The notes below the pieces were generated by a model. The model saw nothing but the letters and a program-made list of their open reading frames with translations, did not search any database and was not told the DNA's origin. This document shows, piece after piece, positions 61,375-64,000 of a DNA stretch of 64,000 nt (position 1 is its first letter; the number at the start of each line of letters is the position of its first letter). The position numbers and the translations under genes were made by a program. The stretch lies in the NCBI GenBank assembly GCA_030144725.1, contig JASKMD010000005.1, forward strand, positions 5,013,910 through 5,077,909. Reading direction: 5' to 3'. Source of the stretch: Haematococcus lacustris (taxonomy: Eukaryota > Chlorophyta > Chlorophyceae > Chlamydomonadales > Haematococcaceae).

Positions 61375-62904
61375 ATGACAGACAATCCAGGCAATGGCGG
61401 GCCACCCGCCGGAGCCGACCCACCTGCTAATACTCCTTCAGAGCCCGACATGCTAGATAAGCTGCTGGAGGCTGCTCGGACTAATCCGCAGCTGCGTGCG
61501 AAGTTCAACGCCGTGGTTGAGACTTTCTCAGGTGGCTCTAAAGCCCCTGATGACCATCCTAATGACGATAACCCAGAGGATACCCCTGGTGGCCATATGG
61601 AGGAAGGCGAGATGGACGAGCAACGTCCTCGCTACACCGGAATGGACGAAGACTACATCCTCGAGCTGGAGGCGCAGCAGCTGCAGATTCAGGCCGAGAA
61701 TGAAGCTCTCCGCCAAGCGCTGTCTACCATTACCTCTCAGGTGAAGTCTCGACCTCCTCCACCTCGCAGGGTAGATCCAGCAGGCAGGGCAGGTGCCCCT
61801 GCGTCGACTGGACAGCCTGGTGCAGGTGCTGCAGGGCCAGATCGAGGCGCCCCTATGGGTCCTTCTCCTCTTACCCTGCCGTTTCCCTTGTCCTTGGGTT
61901 CCAGGTCTATACCTGGCCCAGATAAGTGGACTGATGCGTGCAGCAACACTCATCGCAGAGCCTTAGCGTTCTGCGACGACCTTGAGCGCCACTGTGAACG
62001 CTACCGCCTTGATGTTGCATCCACGCTGCCTGCTTTCTTGACTGGCGCAGCTCGCAACACTTGGTATCCATCCATCAAGGAGTCCTTTGCTGCCTTGTAT
62101 GCTGATGTTCCTGACTGGCCTTACCTGCGTGCCGCCTTCTGCGAGTACACAGGAGACGACCTGCGTGACGACTGTAATGTCGCCCGGACTAAGCTGCTTG
62201 ATGGTGCCATCAAGATGTCTGCAGGGATGCTCCTGGGCCAGTACATCACTGAATTCAGAAACAATCTGCTGTTTGCAGGAAATGACAGCATGTGTCAGCC
62301 TTTGCTGGCCATGGTGTTCACCAGGGGTCTCAGCTCTGCTTTACAGCCTGCTGTTCTCAAGGACCTGGCTGCGTTTAAGAACCCCACACTGTCTCAGGCT
62401 ATGGAGGCTGCTAAGCAGGCTCAGCGCAATGTGGTCATGCTGTCCACCACCACACCTGCTAAGGGTGCTGGTACCTCTGGTGTTCATGCTGTGCAGGCGT
62501 CAAGTGCCCTGGGAAGGGAGGCCCACCCCGGCAGGCGTGGCAATAAGCCCCCTGATTCTGGTGGTGCTGGCAAGAGGCCCAGACATGATGAGCTGTGGTC
62601 CAAGAAACCCCTGTTGCCTGGGCAATACTGCTTCAAGTGCAACCATCCCGGCCACCTGACCAACCACCCCTGCCCCTTCCGCCACTTCACGGCTGTTGAG
62701 GCCCGGCGCAGGTCTGGGTATCCTCACCCACCTGAGGGTGCCAAGAAGCCTGGCCAAGCCAAGTCCAAGCCCCCTTCTGAGTCTGGTGCTTCTGAGTCAG
62801 ACCAGGAGCCTGAGCCCCAGCCCCCAGCCAAGGCTTCTAAGCCTAGGAACCAGGGCATGCGCCGTGGTCACCAGGACCGTGGCCGTATCCAGGCCAACCG
62901 CTAG
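61375..62904 (+). CDS. gag: Retrotransposon Gag (Ty3/gypsy)
   Basis: ATG at 61375 (MTDNPGNGGPPAGADPP), 509 residues to the TAG at 62902-62904. It has an acidic N-terminal part with a short coiled coil (ILELEAQQLQIQAENEALRQ), then a capsid-like domain (KWTDACSNTHRRALAFCDDL, LPAFLTGAARNTWY, DWPYLRAAFCEYTGDD) matching the gag domain of Ty3/gypsy elements. The C-terminal zinc knuckle is CFKCNHPGHLTNHPC, spaced C-x2-C-x4-H-x5-C, one residue longer than usual. The tail is rich in Lys/Arg/Pro. The normal 5' LTR and primer-binding site are absent: 30 bp upstream begins the reverse-oriented pol of another piece. Confidence 0.9.
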   Translation: MTDNPGNGGPPAGADPPANTPSEPDMLDKLLEAARTNPQLRAKFNAVVETFSGGSKAPDDHPNDDNPEDTPGGHMEEGEMDEQRPRYTGMDEDYILELEAQQLQIQAENEALRQALSTITSQVKSRPPPPRRVDPAGRAGAPASTGQPGAGAAGPDRGAPMGPSPLTLPFPLSLGSRSIPGPDKWTDACSNTHRRALAFCDDLERHCERYRLDVASTLPAFLTGAARNTWYPSIKESFAALYADVPDWPYLRAAFCEYTGDDLRDDCNVARTKLLDGAIKMSAGMLLGQYITEFRNNLLFAGNDSMCQPLLAMVFTRGLSSALQPAVLKDLAAFKNPTLSQAMEAAKQAQRNVVMLSTTTPAKGAGTSGVHAVQASSALGREAHPGRRGNKPPDSGGAGKRPRHDELWSKKPLLPGQYCFKCNHPGHLTNHPCPFRHFTAVEARRRSGYPHPPEGAKKPGQAKSKPPSESGASESDQEPEPQPPAKASKPRNQGMRRGHQDRGRIQANR

Positions 62905-64000
62905 GGTGTTGCCCAGCCAGCCAGCCAGGACTGTGCTGTGGATCAATCTGAACAACTGTTGCATGATGCTGCTGTTGTAGGAGCTGATGATGATATGAGT
63001 GTGCCTAAGGCCGACTCAACAACAGCTTCTTTGCCTGCCTGCCCTGTAGAGTCCCTGCCTGCCCTGTCAGCAAGACTGTGTAGTCCTGCTTTAGATAATG
63101 TGCCATGTAAGACTGCTGCTCCCTTTGTGGCTCAGCCTCAACAGGCACATGTGCTGGGCATGGTTGGACGTGATGGCAAGGTGAGGTTCAGATTTGCTGG
63201 CACCCTAGACCGTCAGCATGCATGCTTCTGCCTTGCTGATGGTGGCGCTGATGATTCATTCATCAGTGATTCGTTTGTGTCTACACACAAATTGAGACTC
63301 TATGAGTACCCTGTGGCACTTCGTTATGAGGTTGCTAATAATCAGTCAGTGTACTGTACACAGTATGTGAAAGTGCACTTGTCCATCCAACAGTTTAGCT
63401 GCTTCTGCACCTTGACTGTGATGCCAGAGCTGATACATGAATATGACATCCTGCTTGGTGCTGACTGGCTGACTGTGCAGGGGGCTTTGCTTGACTATGT
63501 CGACAAGTCCCTCACCCTGCGTACCCCTAAGGGCCAGCCTACTCTTCTACCTTCAGCGGTAAGCAAGAAGGGGTCAGTTAATTGTACAGTTGAGTCTCAA
63601 CAAACTGTAAAACCTGTAAAAGAAGCTTATGCTATTCCTTCTGACTTCCTGATGCCTGGCACAGGGGTGGTATCTACCCCCCTGTCTGCTAAAACGGCGG
63701 CTAAGTGGCTCAAAGAAGGAGGCACAGGTGTGGTTGCATTGGTCTCTTATGAGAACCTGCAAGACCCACCTGGTGTCCCCCCTGAGCAGGCGGCACAATT
63801 AAAGAGCCTCCTTATGGAGTTCTCTGATGTGTTTGAGCCTATCACTGGGTTGCCTCCTGCACGTGATGTAGGGCATTCTATACCCCTGCAGGATGGTGCT
63901 AAACCTCCTGCCAGGCCCAGTTATAGGATGAGTCAGCCAGAACAGGAAGAAGTTAAGAAACAGGTTACTGACATGTTGTCCAAAGGGCTGATAGAGCCTA
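62905..64000 (+). CDS. pol: Retrotransposon Pol start (protease and N-terminal RT), cut by the window end
   Basis: Directly after the gag TAG the same frame stays open to the end of the window (365 codons, no stop). It encodes a spacer and then a retropepsin-like domain: ACFCLADGGADDSFISDSF, with D-G-G-A in place of the usual D-S/T-G-A, and YDILLGADWL (the second conserved block). Then come FSDVFEPITGLPPARDVGHS and GAKPPARPSYRMSQPEQEEV, ending TDMLSKGLIEP, the start of the reverse transcriptase. There is no ATG or frame change between gag and pol, so expression as a Gag-Pol fusion by TAG readthrough is likely (inference). Confidence 0.85.

Overview
The window reads as nuclear DNA of a green alga of the Chlamydomonadales type. 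It is GC-rich and intron-dense, with mostly short to medium exons joined at clean GT-AG junctions. It is full of tandem repeats, many of them inside introns. It has a protein with a chloroplast/thylakoid-lumen presequence, human-type TTAGGG telomere-like tracts and Ty3/gypsy chromovirus DNA. A Haematococcus-like genome is my best guess, but this is inference. A 500-N assembly gap lies inside a minisatellite at 8586-9085.

Layout from left to right: a small J-domain protein on the minus strand (95-1717); a lumen-targeted unknown protein on the plus strand (2439-4659); a 13-exon WD40-repeat protein on the plus strand (5995-13891) with three large tandem arrays in its introns; a KH-domain RNA-binding protein on the minus strand (16607-19016); an acidic unknown protein on the plus strand (20448-22262); an MPDU1-like dolichol-sugar utilisation protein on the minus strand (24399-26966); glucosidase II beta subunit on the minus strand (27806-33877), whose intron carries about 259 CAG/CTG units; a three-RRM hnRNP-M-like protein on the minus strand (36865-41391); an AT-rich stretch poor in genes (41.4-46.5 kb); a secreted four-FAS1-domain protein on the plus strand (46551-51656); a HAD-family phosphatase on the minus strand (53275-54953); a 789-bp hAT-like non-autonomous transposon with a perfect 8-bp target duplication (55399-56203); a repeat-family ORF (56703-57931); and two head-to-head Ty3/gypsy pieces (58.5-64 kb).

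Functional links: MPDU1 and glucosidase II beta are neighbours on one strand and both serve ER N-glycan synthesis or processing. The KH and RRM genes are both RNA-binding. Otherwise the genes look like unrelated housekeeping loci.

The most unusual observations are: CCCTAAC telomere-like arrays placed 15-130 nt upstream of 3' splice sites in at least three genes, where a branch point would lie; a gag-pol element whose two reading frames are the same frame separated by one TAG; the hAT-like element with palindromic subterminal sites; and two short fragments resembling the C-terminus of TnpB/Fanzor-type proteins. Several genes show single-base frame breaks in or beside short G-runs, which are probably assembly errors. 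Exon coordinates come from matching splice sites to reading phase by eye.
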